Shown: in pieces, positions 1 to 13,900 of the stretch
How positions within the stretch are numbered: the first letter of the stretch is position 1
How the letters are laid out: each line of letters opens with the position of its first letter
Assembly (NCBI GenBank): GCA_013397455.1
Contig: VYZB01000030.1
Location: 3,379,213-3,443,212 of the forward strand
Length of the DNA: 64,000 nt
Origin: Crotophaga sulcirostris
Taxonomy: Eukaryota; Chordata; Aves; Cuculiformes; Crotophagidae
Direction of reading: 5' to 3'
Position numbers and translations under genes: made by a program
Notes under the pieces: model-generated
Databases searched by the model: none
What the model saw: the letters and a program-made list of their open reading frames with translations, nothing else
Told to the model about the DNA's origin: nothing

Positions 1-819
1 CAAAAAATATCCTTTAAGCTCTAGTTGCTATGCATGAAGCAATTCATAGCAGCTAAAAAGGCAGGAGAGAGCTCTTGCTAACCAGTGAATATAAGCAATT
101 AGCCAAGAGGAAAGCAAAGAGCAAGTTGCTCATGCTCTTACGCAGCTTATCAAGTTTATTCTGCACTGTTACATTTTTGTAATTTATATAAAAAGCCAGA
201 AGCTATTTGACGAGATTAAAAACAGCAATTTAATCACATATGAAAGATCAGGGGAACTGGATGCCTCAGGACATTGCAGACTTCTCACCTCCCACTAACC
301 TGCCCGAAACTTGCCTTGGTCATGTTCAATGTTAACTAAAAATAACTTTTAAATATCTGTTTCTTTATTAGGCTCATCTCTCTAAACAGAGGCATGAAAT
401 TTATTAAAGTTATCACATGAAATATTGAATGCTTGCACAGCAGAAAGTAGTAACTTGCAAGTTCAGCAGTCTTCCCTCTGTGGTGACGTAACTGCTCTAA
501 CAAAGCAAAACTCTTAGTGAATGGCAGATTTTAGAGACTTCATAACGAAAAACTTCCAAAAGTAGAAGGTGAAATGTGACTTCGCTCACTAAAATAATCA
601 AATGAATGCATTCACGTGTAACCTCTATATAGTCACTTATCCTATCAAACCTACGATACCCTATCCCATTGTTTCAATATTACATTTCTGACATTTTAAT
701 ATTAAACAGCAGTTACATTTATCAACTACATCTCCTTTGAAGCCTGACCTCAAAGTGACCTAAAGAATTAAATGCCGGTACTATGACTACATAGTTGTTT
801 AATTTGAGGCAATCTTGTA
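1..819. other. Gene-free AT-rich unique sequence
   Basis: No open frame, repeat or RNA gene is supportable here. The sequence is AT-rich with ordinary mixed composition and no simple-repeat tract. If the weak minus-strand gene candidate at 854-1048 is real, this stretch lies downstream of its poly(A) site and would be intergenic. Confidence 0.5.
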
Positions 820-825
820 TTTATT
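820..825 (-). promoter_or_regulatory. AATAAA hexamer, possible poly(A) signal
   Basis: AATAAA on the minus strand, about 30 bases past the TGA of the candidate terminal exon at 854-1048. The spacing would suit a very short 3' UTR. The hexamer is frequent in AT-rich DNA, so it carries little weight alone. Confidence 0.15.
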
Positions 826-853
826 GCTGTTATACAAATAACAAAGCTCTTCA

Positions 854-1048
854 TCATCTAGGTCTCTTGGGAGCCTCAGGTTTTTCTTCTTTAAAAACTT
901 CTTTATAGGCAACAATCAGAAAAGACCAGAAGTTATTTACTTGCTCAGAAATTTGTTCTAAATGTGTATGTACCTGCATTACAAACAGTAGTTGCAACAG
1001 GTACTCCTGTGTATTGGAGTCAAGAATAGAAGAAATATCAAGTTGGCA
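854..1048 (-). CDS. Weak candidate 3'-terminal coding exon, product unidentified
   Basis: On the minus strand a frame stays open for 64 codons before TGA at 856-854. It reads as mixed hydrophobic/charged sequence (…EQVNNFWSFLIVAYKEVF…) and ends in a basic/acidic tail, KEEKPEAPKRPR. There is no early Met, so if real it is an exon. Possible 3' splice sites lie just before it: a pyrimidine-rich run ending in ACAG around 1005-1007, and a TTTAG around 959-961. An AATAAA follows the stop by about 30 bases. Against it, chance open frames of this length are common in this window and I recognise no family. A pseudogene or a chance frame are both quite possible. Confidence 0.15.
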   Translation of the reverse strand, partial: CQLDISSILDSNTQEYLLQLLFVMQVHTHLEQISEQVNNFWSFLIVAYKEVFKEEKPEAPKRPR

Positions 1049-2477
1049 CTAGCTTCTCAGAGATGGCACTAATTGTTCCCCTGTCAAAGCTTGCAGAAAG
1101 CATGGACAGCCTGCTGAGATGTACTTGATCTATGAGTAACCCTCTTTTGCTTAGTCAATATTCCACTTCAGAGAAAGACTGAAATTCATGATTGGAAAAA
1201 GGAAAACAAATGTAGTGTCCATAGTATCGCAAACCTTTCCTCAATAAGCCAGAAAAAAAAATCCCATAATTCTGCCACTTAACTGGAACTCTACCTAGAA
1301 AGCGAAAATACAGTTCATACATAAGTAGTTGCCCTCTGTTAATCCTCCTCTTCAAAATGAAGAATCTCTTTGAAAACTGTAGCCTTGGAGATTTTTTTGT
1401 TTACTTTTTTTTAAACAGTGATTTACCTATTTCTTCTAAACTACAAGCAAGACCAGCACAGTGGAGAGTTTCTGTTGAGTCCACAAGGCTGTAGAGAAGT
1501 TTCAAGTGCAGAAGTTAATGTACATCTTAATGTCCAGAATAGTGGGACACTGTACAGTTGAATTATTCAATACTGATGCCAAGGCTAAACCCCATTTCCT
1601 CCTGTATTCTGCCGTTTGCCAAGCATGACATTGTCTCACCAGTAGTAAGATACACACTGTTTCAGCGTTGCAGATTTCCAACACCTGCCCAGGCCTTTCA
1701 GCGGGCTCTTTAGCCCATATTTATAAACAGTTTTTTCTTGAAGAAAAAAAAATTGTTATAATTAGATCCAGTCACATTTAGGAGAGAGTAAGAGAGTAGA
1801 TATTCAGACTAAATAGTTTAGGTTGGGAGGTGTCCTGTTTAAGATAAACCGGAGGTAATTGAGAAAGCAGAAGCAGTTACACTGCGAGTTTATTATATTC
1901 CACATCAAGCAACTCAATCCATCCAGTTTTTCCAGAAGCTCAGGCAATAAGCACTGCTTGGGTTTACAATAATAATTCTACAAAAAGTGATAATAGGAAC
2001 AATCTTTTTTTCCCCACAAGCATAACTGAAATCTTAGAGCAGGGATTCTATATTGCATTTTTTATTATTATTTTCTTAAATCATGCCACAGCTAACAAGA
2101 TCTTTGCTCATTTTCTTTCATCTTCGAAACACAAAAGAATTCTCACAACCATCCTATTTAAAAACGTATCTGATTTAAAACAGTTGTAAACGTTAATGGT
2201 TTTAAACAATAATGATGATAACTTGCCTGCAGTTCCATCTGTAGCCAAATCTATGATAATTCACAGTAGAACTTTGATTTAATTTGCATGATGCCACAAG
2301 GAACCACAGAGCTGTGCTCGATTAGTGTGTTCAGGAAACTATCAAGATAGGGAAAAATACATTTCTAAAAAAGTATCACCTCTTATTATTGAAATACACG
2401 CCTAAAATTAATTTATCCACCAAAAGGCTGCCTTTTTCCAGTAATTTAAGATATGGGACTCAGACGTATTCTAAGAT

Positions 2478-2500
2478 AAAGATGCTAAAGAAGCATCTTT
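2478..2500. repeat. Perfect 9-bp inverted repeat
   Basis: The arms AAAGATGCT (2478-2486) and AGCATCTTT (2492-2500) are exact reverse complements around the 5-base loop AAAGA. A 9-bp stem is expected by chance at low frequency over 64 kb. No T-run or partner element suggests a function. Confidence 0.6.
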
Positions 2501-2730
2501 TATTCCTACAAAGCTGCTGTTTCACATGGAGTTAAGCAGTGGCATAGTACGTTTCAGCCTTGGAAGCTACCAGCACAAGCTTTTTCAACTGGCAGGTTTC
2601 AATTGTCATATAGCAACTTCTTCTAATCTGACCAGTGAGAAATGTAGCAAATTTACCCCATTTTCCCTGACGGACTATTTGCACTAGAAACTAGGGATTT
2701 TAAACACAGCCACACACACCCTCTTCCCTC

Positions 2731-2743
2731 AAAAAAAAAAAAA
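2731..2743 (+). repeat. Poly(A) tract, 13 bases
   Basis: An uninterrupted run of 13 A follows a CT-rich stretch. No target-site duplication or gene-like sequence precedes it, so it is treated as a simple mononucleotide tract. Confidence 0.8.
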
Positions 2744-5700
2744 GGAAAAAAGCAATAAATGTTCTCTCTACTGTTCATTTACGTTCTTCTTCCTCTACCT
2801 AAACGTAGCCAGAAAAGGGCAGTTATTTCTTGCCATCATGAACATGCTTATTAATTTCTATATTTGGGGTTTTTTTCAAATCATTATGTGCAACAACATT
2901 TCAAATTCTTGACTCTTAATCTTTGTTTGCAGGAATCTTTAGAAAAATCTTAATTCCAAAGTCAAAGTACCCATAACAGGACAGAGTTGTTCCACAGTGA
3001 TTTACTGAGACAGTTAAAATGTAAGAGTCATTGCCGCTTTTCTGCAGCCACCTAAAAATCAAAACATTAGAGACGTGTATAGAATTTCAAAAAAAATTAT
3101 AACATAGAAGCAAGACCAATGTGCATTTTATAATAGACAAGGAGAACTGCATCATATGCAAATACTTCTTTATACATTAGTTTCCACTAACATGGTCTAT
3201 TTTGCGATTTCCAAGATGTTACAGAAATAATATTTAATTCATTAATTAAAAATAGAAGCAAAATGCAAAGAAGTTTAAGTTGTTCCAAATTTTGAGTTAA
3301 AGATACACTTCAGTTCTACAATTTGTGCTGTGCAGGCTTTCTGTCAGAATACTTTGCAAAATTACATGCAAATCTAAAAAAGTGGTTAATTGACAGTAAA
3401 GGAAAGTTATTATTTCAGCCATATAGACCACGTCGTAACTAACAGCAGTTTGGGGAGGAAAACAATACGTTCTCTCATGATCACACTATATATGCAATGC
3501 ACATTTGTTCCAAAATACACCAAATTTACACCAACACTTCTACTGTGATCACTCATTTGTATTAACTAGAGAATCAACAGCTCTTCTCTTCCCCCTTCTA
3601 GTAAAGAGAGACTAGTAAATAGACTATAATGATGGACAAGAGGGTGAAAATTAACAGAAGTCATGTAGTCCATACAAAATCCAGATCTGAACAGATGCCT
3701 TTATTTGAATTGGGAATAAAACTCTTTGTAAGATCTACCCCCGTTTCTGCAAGTTACTCATCCTTCTCTGTTATGCTGGCACAAGCAACAAGAAAAAATA
3801 CCCCAAAAGCATAACCCTAATGCACATACCTGTAATAGGTTGGGAACAAGTACAAACAAAGAAACACTTGCAGACCAAAAATATTTTAGATTTTGAAAAA
3901 AGAAAAATATCCTTGTGAGGATTCTCTTGAGGGAGAAATAATGCCTTCTCTAGTCTTTCTCTAAGTTTCAGCTACATAAAAGAACCTAATGCTTTTATAT
4001 ATTTCATATGTAGGTCATCCAGAACATTTATATAGTCTACCAAAAATAATTTTCTACAATAAATGTATTAAGACATACAGAACACAAAATTATAGTTATC
4101 TTATAAAAAAGCTATTTCAAAGTGAAATATGCAGCATTCTAAACATTTCCTAACAATACACTTTCTGCCTCATAAGTCTTACAAAAATTACACCAAACAC
4201 AATTTGAAGTGTCATAAGATACCAAATGATTATAGGTATGGGTTCAGTTTTTTTCCATAAAGTGTCAGTTTAGAACTTGAATATGTGTTTCCTACGTTTA
4301 TTTTCCAATTCTTTGGTAATTTACCATAGTTCTTTCCAAACCTGGCCTCTAGTTAATAAGGCTTCTACACACACGATCTGACTTTGTAAAGCGCCTATTA
4401 GGAGAGAAAGGGGAAAAAAAAGAAGAAAAGAAATTCCATTACTGTTTTCATGCTTTTTAATTGAGCCATCACTGCATTCACTTGCTATAACTCTAAAGGA
4501 GGATTATAAAAGTGCTTTCCCAGAATGCACACCAAAAGGAAAGGAGCTCCAAACCTGAAGAATATCTGAAAGGGGCCTCTTGTGAAATGAATTCTCTCAT
4601 GCAGCCCTTTGAAACTCTTTCCCTGGTTGAGCTGCTGGGCCTCCACATACAATTAGCTATTACTGCAGCTTATCCCAAATACTTTCACCCAGCCCATCAC
4701 AGCAGTGATTAGGAAAAATCCTATTGCATGTCTTCATGTTGGTAATGGATCCATTAGCAGGATCCTACTTCAGTTCAGAACAAGTTGAAACAATTTTCAC
4801 TTTCTTAACACATCTTCACTGCATGTGGGCTTTTGAAGAGCCACATGTTAGTTACTTCTCCACTCTCCACCATAAACGTTCTCTCCAGACATCTAAAACT
4901 TCAGCGAGCACAATTTTATTTGGCAATCCTGCTTTGACAAGTATTAAATATTTTCTGCTTGTTAACGGCACGCATGTCAAGCAAGGCTCTGTTAAAAGTC
5001 ATTGATTTTATGCAGTAGGAAAGTTAAAAATAAAACAAACTACCATCTGTACTGCTGACTGTTAGACAGCCTTTATTATCTTTTTATCGATGAGAATTCA
5101 AAATTAATAGCCAAAAAAAGAACATTTTGGATAGGCATACAGGAAATATGGAACTGGCTACAACGTGAAGTAGAAGGCAGTTACATTGCAAGACTTATTT
5201 ATCTACATATAATAAAATATAATAGTTGTGTATCACCATCTACCCATACCACAGAGAACCTTAAGTCTTCTTATTCACTTATGCATACAAGAGAACAAAG
5301 AGGAGAAAGACAGGCATCATTGTCACATATCCAAGGAGTCCTAAAGACCATGAATTAAGCCAAAAATCAAGAAAAGAGCAAGGTCCCTGCACCTTTTCAG
5401 TTTTTGAACCAAAAGCTTAGGGAATATTGCAATACACCTTAAGCCATACTACTTCAGGGAATTAAAAATAAAACCCAACAGTTTGACAATTGCACTGCAT
5501 ATGAAAAGCAGAACTGGAAAATCCACAGAGGCTGAAGAAGTGCCAAGGGAAACAGTGGAATTTGCTAGAAGCTTTGAATTGCAAATGCAAGGGGAAATCC
5601 TCTTCTGGAAACTATATTCAAACTCTATATACAGAGAACACAAATGCCAAAAGAAATCTGAAACCTTTCTCTCTTTTCACCTTTTGTCTTTAACCCATTT

Positions 5701-6334
5701 TTTCTATCTCACTACTTCACCTTTCCTTCTCTTTTTTTCTCCCCTTTATTAGCTGTGCTTTGTCATTGCTGTAACTTTTTCTTACTGAGAGAAGTAATCA
5801 CAACGTATTTGTTCTGCAGACCACCCCAAAGAGGAAGGACTCTGTCCTGAAAGTTCACCTATATTAGCAGTCATCCCACGAAGTTCATCCCTTACATTCA
5901 GATCTCTGATATTTTTATTTGCCCTGTGTGTGAGGCTCCATTTGTTTTTTCCTGCTTTAGGTTATTGATCACTATCAATCTCAACCCTTCAATAGCAGGA
6001 GGCACTCACAGAACAGTACTATAGCACAGAGCAGTGCTACTGCTGTGCACCACCACCATTCTTCTTTTGCACCCCAGTCCCAAATGCCAGATGCAGCTGC
6101 TTGGAAAGCTCCGGGAACCAGAGAGAAGCTGCAGTACAAGCCCCAACAACGCTGATCCAAGTTATGAATATGCACATTAAAAATAATTAATGAACTATTT
6201 ATTTAACTTAGTCTCAAGACCTAATCTTATTGTCCAACAGAACTAAAATGAACAACAAACTGGGTTCCTTCCATAACAAGATGGTAGAATATCTACAAGA
6301 ACCATGCTAAAATCACACCTATAAATTAGTAATT

Positions 6335-6376
6335 AGGGTCTGATCCTGTACCAAGGAAGTCAAAGGATAGCCTGCA
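6335..6376. repeat. Possible relic of old palindromic amniote repeat
   Basis: The string 'gggtctgatcctgtacc' followed by 'gaagtcaaaggata' resembles one arm of a palindromic repeat common in turtle, crocodile and bird DNA. That repeat has 'gggcctgatcctgcaccc' followed by 'gaagtcaatggga'. The comparison is from memory of the repeat and several bases differ. A chance resemblance is possible. Confidence 0.3.
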
Positions 6377-7940
6377 AATTAACATCACTAAATTTAGAAT
6401 CTTGGAATCACAACCAGGCATCCTGAAACTGCAATTCAACACAACTGGACACGTATTCCCCACTAATACATAACAGTTACCTTGTCACTGAAGACTAATT
6501 TTTAGGTTCTGATCATGCTTCTGAAAAAGAGAACAGCTTTCAACTGGTGCATTTACAGAAGCAATTATCCGTGCAGTTGTCCGAGCATTTTCTAAGATTT
6601 ATTGCATTTGTAGGCACACAATTCATTAAATTCTACTCTGGTATCATTTCCCATTTGAGTTTTAAGTCCTACACAAAATTTCACTTAAAAAGTTTAAACC
6701 AAGTAACCAATGTGTACCTCCTTGTGAAATCAGAGTTCAAGTGCAATGCACTCAGATACAGGCAGATTCTGGGAGATAGCAAAGGATCTCCCAATGACAG
6801 CCTACCACCAGAAAATGCTCCTGAAAAAGAATCAATCCTTTGCCCAAACACATCAAGTAATAAACAAAACAACTTCAATCTTGTCTGTGCAACTGGATGT
6901 AGAGACCTTCAAAATATCTGAGGTTTTCTTCACATACAAAACCGGGTCAAAGACTCATAGGTTGTAGCAGTCAAACCTGGATTAACTAGACAATATTGCT
7001 TGTTTTTTGATCAGAAGGACCAGAATACAACTGTATTTTCTGATAAAAAAGAACCCATCCAGGTGGCCAATGAAGCCAATTCTTCTACTTTCCTAGCAAC
7101 CTTAGTATTACACACAAAGAAGGATGTTTAATATAGTAGAAAAAGAGAATAAAGACTACAGTTGTAATAATTCTCTCAGCCCATTAATTCTAAAAGTCTT
7201 TTTGTTGTTTTTGGGAAAGATTGTTACAAAAGGAAATGTGTACACTGTGAGGGAGAATAATTAAGAGGAGAGTGACTTCTGCAAATGCTTCCCAACTGAT
7301 ACAAATCTGTAAACTAGAACAAAAGTTACTGTCCAAAGTAACCAGATATGAGGCAAGCTCCTTAGATCATTACCCACATATAGTTTTCCTAATCAAATAT
7401 ATTAGAGATCACAGAGAGGCTTACAGAGTTTTCATAGCAAATGGGTTTTAAATTGCAAAAGGGCCCCAGGAGTACCCACAGGCAAACTCTTCATGACATA
7501 TACTGGGCACAAAACCCACAAACTTTTCTATCTGCATAGCTCAAGGACTCACTCTTCCCAGAGCGAAAAGGATTAATTCCATACAAAAGAACAGGGACCC
7601 ATGCACTATGCCCCACTAGAGACTGTTCATCCTTTGCCTCTTTAGACATCCTCCAAGCTGACAAGGGAGAAGAACCTATCCCAGCCCTGATCCCCACTCC
7701 TTACAACTTTAGCATGCAAATACCTATTGAGCAGCAGAGAATTTTGTGCCTCTTCTTCACACGGCACCCTGACTCCTCCATTTTCTGTCTGGTGTCTTTT
7801 GAGCAGACCCTTGCCTCTGCCTCCTGCCCTGGTTTTCCTGGGGGAGTTGCAGCAGATGCTTCTAATCAGCTGCTCAGTTCTAAGCAATTTGGCCCTTCCT
7901 TAGCCCTTTGCAGAGGATTACTGCTCTGTGACACACCTGT
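6377..7940. other. Gene-free sequence
   Basis: Overlapping short open frames occur on both strands at 6547-6967 and 7491-7977. The presence of open frames on opposite strands of the same DNA, and the lack of any recognisable motif, argues for chance. Nothing else was seen. Confidence 0.55.
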
Positions 7941-7957
7941 ATCCCATCCCATCCCAT
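7941..7957 (+). repeat. Short (ATCCC)n tandem repeat
   Basis: Three exact ATCCC units plus the start of a fourth. It is too short to be a polymorphic minisatellite with confidence. Confidence 0.75.
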
Positions 7958-10900
7958 CACCCAAAAACCTGTGTTAAGCTTCGCAAATGATTTCCACCAG
8001 AGTCAGCATTAAAATGTTGAAACTTTTTGAAACAGTTGCCTTCTCCAAAAGATTCTGACAAAAGGCAAATAGTTCAGGCCATGACAAAATTGCCCTCTGC
8101 CCTACGTGCTCCCCATGAGGCATGCATATGTTCTTCACACATGTACCAGTGAAGGTTAGCACAGAAGGTAAACATGGGCCATGATTATCCTTCCTTGCTT
8201 GTGTGAGGATTACCTGAAAATTAGTTTAATCATTTTATATTCAGTTGCTCTTTCATCCAAAGATCTTAAATCACTTTTCAAACAGCAATTAATTAACCTC
8301 CACATCCCCCCTGCAAGGTGTGCATATGTAAGTAGAGAAGCAGCTTTACATGTGAATTAAAAGCAGTGCCAGGGAGTGGCTGTGAAGCAGCACAGCCTCC
8401 TCCTCCCCACGCCTGTGTACAGTCCTGCAGTGTGTCTATGTATAACTCAGTCTACAGACGGACAGAAACAAACACTGGGAGATTATACATCATAAAACAC
8501 ATAGGCAGCAAAGCAGGTTGTGGTGTATTGGGGATGCAACACTAATTAAAAGTAATAACCAGCTCCACACTTTAACTTTCTCTGTGCTTCTGCTGAGGAG
8601 TGTGAAAATGAGTTCATAGTCCTGTAAGCATGAAACTCTGTTCTCACTTTCCCCACCTTTAAGAAAGACTTCCATTATTTGCTCTCTTTTTTTTTGAAAC
8701 ACTGAATTCCTGCAATAAACATGTATCTGTGTGCCGAATTCTGGTAGACAAACTTTGCACCATTCTGGGGTAGATTAACGTCGTATCTTCGCAAAAATTA
8801 TGCACAAAAAATGTACCAAAGACTTTAGGACAAACATAACACAGCCAAATAAAACTACAGGGGCAGGGCACGATGAGGATCATCATGATGAGGATTAAGT
8901 TATATTAATTAAGTTAGTTAAGGTGAGGATTCAGAAGATGACAGAGGTGATATAACAATTCACTGCTACCAGAAGGGCTAATCCTGCTCCTTCCTGCTCA
9001 ACAACGTGGTCCAGTCCCCCTCCTGTGCTCAGCCCTGGTACTTGATTCAGCCCAGAGAGTCAGTTCAGCTCTCTAAACCTGCAGACAACCATTCTCCTGC
9101 TCTGCTCTACCAGTTTTAGCAGCAGTGCCCTGCCATTCAATGGAACCACCTCAAAGTTTTTTTTCTGGATATTTCCTACTCAGGAGAGAACGTAATTTGA
9201 AGTTGTCCCTCCTAATTATAACACCTAAAGTAATAATTAGAAGAGATAGGACTATGCTATAGTCCGTGGCTTTTCATCTAAAAATTAAAAACAGATTTTC
9301 GTCTACCTTCTTCCTAGCATTCTTTCTCTGGCCTCCTGAGATATATTTGTTAGTTAATGCAAGATAATCACCAGTTGTCAGGATAATTGTCACCTACATA
9401 CTCCAGCCAATTTCTAACTATCTTTTCAACCTTTGCCACATCTCTGCACACATACAGGTGTTCAGCAGCTTGCACATAATGTCTCTTTTTAGTTTGCCAT
9501 CACATGGGGCACAATGCAGGTGTGGGAAGGGATTTCAAACTGATCTTTCTGTGGCTGTGGTACACCTCAACTTTTGTTTTGTATGTTTCTCTCTCAGCAG
9601 GCTGTCAATACAAGACAAAATTGAGTAGCAGACTGTGGGGCAAATGCATCCCATACACTGTGCTTCAGCGCTGTAGAAACTTCATTTCACTTTAGTTGTT
9701 CTTGTGCACCACTGTAAATGATGGGAGATGCGGAGTCCAGCCAGCCCCAGTGCTCAGTCTGTGTACTTCTGTATTTCCTTCAGATTTACCCTTTCAGAAG
9801 GTAGTTTACTTGGACAAAGAGTTGTCTTTGTCTCACTCTCGGTTATGAAATTCAAATGACAGCCCTTTGCCTTAGGTGCTGCTTCTGCTTTTCCTCTCTA
9901 CTTCTTTCATTTCTCCTCCCTGCTGCTACACTGGAGTGAATAATGCATTTTTTAGCGAATTTCCGTGGATTAGGCTTCCAATTAATTCAAGCCAGTTTTA
10001 CAGACTCTGCCAATTCATGTCACTAAAATTCACTTGGAATCACTGGGGTAGGGTGAAGGGCTTTCCCATAAATTTTTTCCAGATTAACTACAAGAATTCA
10101 GTGGAAAGATATTAGTCCTTTTTTACACCTGAGTATATACCAACAGTATGTGCGGGATTTGTTTCAGCCCAACCTGAAAGCACAAATTACACTCTCTTCC
10201 TTTCTAAAAGGCCTAAACATGGTTTTGCACAAACTGACAGTGGTAGTAATTAATGTGAAGGATCCCTGGGGTCTTTTAACCTCCTTTCTTAGCTTTTGAT
10301 GGCTGAGACAGCCACAACCTGTGTGCCATTTAACTATCCATAAAACTGAGGGGGGAGAGCATTTAAACACGACATTGGGTTTTCTTTAAACTCTCTAATG
10401 AGCTCTAGATAAAGCAGAGAGGCTTTTACTGAGGATTTTAAGAAACACTTTTTACCCCTCAGTTTTTCTCCCTAGGGCAGATCATTTCTGTCTCCTCATA
10501 CACAGGCAAAGTCTAGGAACCGCTCCCACAAAGAACAGGAGCAATGATTGTGTCAAACATGACTGCATGGTAAAGACGTGCTGTAGGACTCCTTTAACCC
10601 CTTTCATTGGCTTTATGCAGTTTGCTGTGTTTGTATTCACACGTAAAACTGTGACAAGAGTTTTTCCTTTGCTTTTTTGTTTGTTTGCTGCAGATTTGCC
10701 AGCTGCTCCCGGGCAGTTCAGAATTATTATCGTATTCAAATAATGCAATTTTATGACACTTTACTTAAATCAACTAATCCTTAAGAGAGGTAGCAAGAAC
10801 TGATGATTGGACCATGGGATGGGAGCTAAATTTTGCCACCAAACTGTGATATTGGACAAATCAGTGAACCTTGTCAAACCTAAATATCTGTGTACAACCT

Positions 10901-13900
10901 CAGAAAGGAATCATACCCCCAGCAAAGCCCTTTAATATCCTCTAACAATGGAGCTCGTTGGAAGTGTAGTAGGATGTTAAAGGACCAAGGAGAATCTGCT
11001 TTTAGCTTGATTTCCATTTCCAGTTCAGGGATTTCAAGTTACCAGTACAGCAGTGGGTCCTTGTTAAATATTCCAATACACTGCATGGTATATTACAAAA
11101 CAACCTCTCCAAAATACATACCTTAAAGAGATACTGCAAACACAAAATGATGCACTCATATGCTTGAATTAAGCCTGCCTGTATCAGAGCTCTGCCAGAT
11201 ACACTCCTGAGAAGGCAACAAACAGCTGAACCCTGCTCTGCCCTCTGTCCACCTCCAGAGATGAATGAGAAGGGTTTCTGCTTAAAATGGACATTTTAGC
11301 TTAAACTGTCAAAGGAGGTGGGTTGCACATGGACACCAGGCTGAACTGCAAAGACAACAGTCATATACCTCTCCTGCTTGGCTGCAGGGGCAAGAAGTGC
11401 CCACGACAGACAAAAAAGGACAGCACAAAGCAAATAGCCAAGGATAGTGGTGTTTCTTGTTGTCACCCAAGCTCGTTTAGCAGAACCTTGGGTTTAATTT
11501 GACACCTTGAGTGTCTGTTCATGCATGAACACAAGGGCTCATCATATCGGATTCTTATTGCCAGTAAATGGATGAACTGGTTCAGATGCAGCAAGAGCTA
11601 CACCAGAGCAGGATGTGCTTTCACTTCACTTCTATGCTTTGTCCATGTCTGAAATTCTTGGGCTGGAACCAGAAGCAGAGCACAAGAATCTTTTTAAAAT
11701 ATAGCAGTCTGTGGCTGATAACGAGAACAGTGAAGCAGCTGTGCTGAACTCTATTCCCTTTATTTATGTAATGCTTTGATTTACCAAAACTGCTTTACAG
11801 AAAATTTTGACACAGCTTTACCATGAAGAAGATCAGAATTTAAGATCCAACATCTGAAGGCAATTAAACTTATAAGAAACAGCAAGTGAATAAATCGATT
11901 TTCCCGTTTTGTGGTTTAGGAACAACAAAATCAGGGGAAAAAGATCATCTGAAATAGAAATGTTTCTGGCTGTTTAGCAGAATTAAAAAAAAAAGAAAAA
12001 TAAAAAAAGGAAAAAGTCAGCTACATCTTTTAGCCTAAAGTAAAATATTTTAAAACAGTCTGAAAAAACTGAAAGAAAATATTTTAATATGTTAAAATGT
12101 TATCCTACTTCTAAATTTTGGCTGAAAAAGTTCCCCAAATTTACCCTTTTTTTTTAATATTTCAGTCTTTTCATTTCCCAGTGATGTCACTTTACCTGGA
12201 AAACATTTGTCCAAATCTGTATTAGAGTATTCCTTTTAGTGGTAGTGAAATTACACCTATGCACTGACACTGTTAAACTATTTATAGTTTACTGACTGTG
12301 ATTTACTTTCCAAAGAGACTAGTGTTGTGACTGTTTTATTTGACATGTCTTACAGAGATCTAGCTTTCAGAAATTCAGAAAACTTTCCTTATGCAAAATC
12401 AGAGCCAGCTGACCCAGTCATCACGTGCTGGTCAGATTGGCAGAGCAATTCTGTTTGTTTTCTTTCAGGGAGGGTTGAAGCGTCATCAGGTGTTAACCAA
12501 TTTACAAGGACATAAAGTTTTAAACCAATAGCTTCTCCTTTGGACAGTTTCTTATGTTTGTGATGTAGAAATTTATCCCAGGGGACCAGGTTGAATTTAT
12601 TCTGAAGAACAAAGAACATGTAGTGTGTATGCAGAAGCCTCAGCACCAACTAACCTTTAGTCAACTAATCTGCCCCGATTACGCTGATTTATTTGCTAAT
12701 GTAGCCATAGCATAGGACATTTAATGATGAACATCAGAAAATACTGTCAAATCTCATAAAGTTCTTGAAATTAAGAGCAATAAAAAAGAGCAATTTGCAA
12801 GGTGAGCTGAAAGAAAATAGGAAGGACACCACAGTAAACTCATGGAACTACTGAACTTAAATTTCTTCACCGTGGTATCTTGGTTAGGGGAGGAATTAGT
12901 ATCTCCTGCGCTACTACAAAGACAGAGAAATCCCAGTCACTTTTAAGTGATAGCAGGCAATATTTTCATAGAAAGACACCTTCCAGGAAAGTAATTTCAA
13001 CAAGAGTTTTACCAGTAGAGAGGCTGCAAAAAGCAAATTTTGTCTAAGACAGAAAATGCCAGCACTCTAACAGTGAACTATTATTTTGCTATAAATACTC
13101 TTTTAAAAGTTAATATAGCAACCATGAATTTGGATTAGTAGTTTTAAAATGACCTCACGTAGTAGCGTCTTGGCCTGGAAAAAACTGTGATGTCATATGT
13201 AAACTATTCATTACAAATCCACTAACTGAAAACTTACCAAAATCCTTTGGAGCCATATTCTAATAATGTCAACAATTCTGCAAGCAAATAAAAGATGAAA
13301 AGAAGTTGTCATTCAGCTCCAAGCCAAAACATTACTATCACAGTCAAGCCTATTACAAAAGGAAGACCGTGTTTTTAAGACATTAGAGAAGTCTGCAGAA
13401 GTCTGCAAAATTATCACCTGAGATCCTGACATAAATCTGAGATCAAATGGACAAGACATCACAGACATCTTAGCTACATCCAGAACTTTCAGTGTAGATA
13501 TAATGAGGCACACCATGGTGGGTCTTGCTGCAAGACAATCCTGATGTTCACAGGCAGTGCACTGGGACCCCCGTGGACATCAGTGAGGAACAGAGAGAGT
13601 GCAGCAGTCAGGCTGTAGAGAAGACAATCTTTGAAAGTTCAGCCATCCAACGACTTTGATTATGGCTCATTATGCAAATCCTGAAAACATTCTGCTACTA
13701 AATTAATTCCAAAGCCTCAGTTTTGTACAATGTATAAAAACTGATCAGAAGAGAAGTTGCCACTTGAAGATACTTTGAAATTTTTTCAGTTAGTGGGACT
13801 GTGGAATAAAGAGATGGAAGCCATGTAAAAGCTGAAAATCCACAGCAGTTTTTTCATTTCTGTAGCTCTTATCACTCACCTTTGATAAGAGTAGAAGGCA

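Larger units (their letters stand above)
1741..6334. other. Gene-free AT-rich sequence
   Basis: Only short chance frames (under 95 codons) occur on either strand. None has recognisable domains, consistent splice signals or a supported partner exon. The stretch includes a 13-A tract, one perfect hairpin and ordinary AT-rich sequence. A plus-strand frame at 5483-5752 looked protein-like at first, but it ends in pyrimidine-rich low-complexity sequence and was not accepted. Confidence 0.55.

Noticed and set aside
8872..8930. Repeated 'gatgaggat' strings
   Set aside because: Short, irregular spacing; ordinary local similarity rather than a tandem array.
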